Assembly: GCA_021732025.1 (NCBI GenBank)
Contig: JAKFVU010000016.1
Location: 1-43,062 of the forward strand
Origin: Candidatus Obscuribacterales bacterium
GTDB lineage: Bacteria > Cyanobacteriota > Vampirovibrionia > Obscuribacterales > Obscuribacteraceae
Direction of reading: 5' to 3'
DNA length: 43,062 bases
Shown: piece after piece, positions 42,887 through 43,062 of the stretch
Numbering within the stretch: position 1 is the first letter of the stretch
Layout of the letters: each line of letters begins with the position of its first letter
Program-made: the position numbers and the translations under genes
Notes under the pieces: generated by a model
What the model was told of the DNA's origin: nothing
The model's database searches: none
What the model saw: only the letters and a program-made list of their open reading frames with translations

Positions 42887-43062
42887 TTGTCTTCATCAAC
42901 CAGAGATCTACTTTTAAAGAAAGCTTCAAAAGTAAGAGCAAAAAAACGTCTGGGCCAAAACTTTCTCATTGAGCCTTCAGTACTAACCAAAATTGTCGAA
43001 AGCCTCAATCTCAAGAGCGATGACATAGTCATTGAAATCGGCCCTGGTCTTGGCTTTTTGAC
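42887..43062 (+). CDS. rsmA: 16S rRNA dimethyladenosine transferase RsmA (partial, cut by window end)
   Basis: The visible 58 residues include [19 protein letters not shown] and [12 protein letters not shown], the N-terminal signature and SAM motif I of RsmA/KsgA, which dimethylates two adenosines near the 3' end of 16S rRNA. The start is a TTG preceded at about 8 nt by CGGAAA; no ATG or GTG fits before the conserved region. The rest lies outside the window. Confidence 0.9.
   Translation, partial: MSSSTRDLLLKKASKVRAKKRLGQNFLIEPSVLTKIVESLNLKSDDIVIEIGPGLGFL

Overview
The window is a chromosomal segment of moderate GC from a Gram-negative-type bacterium, most likely a non-photosynthetic relative of Cyanobacteria (Melainabacteria/Vampirovibrionia, Obscuribacterales-like). 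This placement is inference. It rests on an HflX with the N-terminal extension typical of cyanobacterial HflX, the futalosine menaquinone gene mqnE, several eukaryote-like Ser/Thr kinases, and many secreted Gln/Asn-rich proteins. No rRNA, tRNA, CRISPR array, transposase, integrase or phage gene was found.

Layout. (1) 1-4850 is an accessory-looking region built around three same-orientation copies of a 395-bp repeat (the first cut by the window edge). Between them lie a VOC/glyoxalase gene, a large SAM methyltransferase, a secreted protein, a decayed remnant of the VOC gene and a 35-codon membrane-peptide gene with its own hairpin terminator. The repeat aligns without indels and carries nested inverted repeats, ending on the minus strand in an intrinsic-terminator-like hairpin. 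It is the best candidate here for an undescribed structured RNA or small mobile unit. (2) 4852-10378, plus strand: a UbiD-family decarboxylase, a secreted S41 (CtpA) protease and two secreted low-complexity Gln/Asn-rich proteins. (3) 10393-17843, minus strand: hflX followed by a TPR gene, and separately a TonB-C-domain protein, a GlcD-type FAD oxidase and a SulP transporter. (4) 17969-29059 is a signalling island. It has tatD and two tandem membrane kinases on the plus strand, converging on a minus-strand operon of two zinc-ribbon kinases flanking a 1355-residue low-complexity membrane protein. (5) 29219-43062 holds dprA, a TPR-PDZ secreted protein, mqnE, a GNAT acetyltransferase, a nurA-like gene, an XRE regulator, an alkyltransferase-like (ATL)/carbonic anhydrase fusion ORF, a Clp-N protein, surE, a DUF4013-like membrane gene, a CNNM/CorC transporter and the start of rsmA.

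How the parts relate. mqnE and possibly the UbiD protein serve menaquinone synthesis by the futalosine route. The kinase island shares architecture across the operon: kinase and scaffold-like protein end in the same extracytoplasmic helical module, which suggests a joint membrane signalling assembly. The ATL/carbonic anhydrase ORF has an internal ATG with a good ribosome-binding site and signal peptide, so one frame may yield both a fusion and a separate exported carbonic anhydrase. Promoters and terminators are listed only where the sequence gives specific support.
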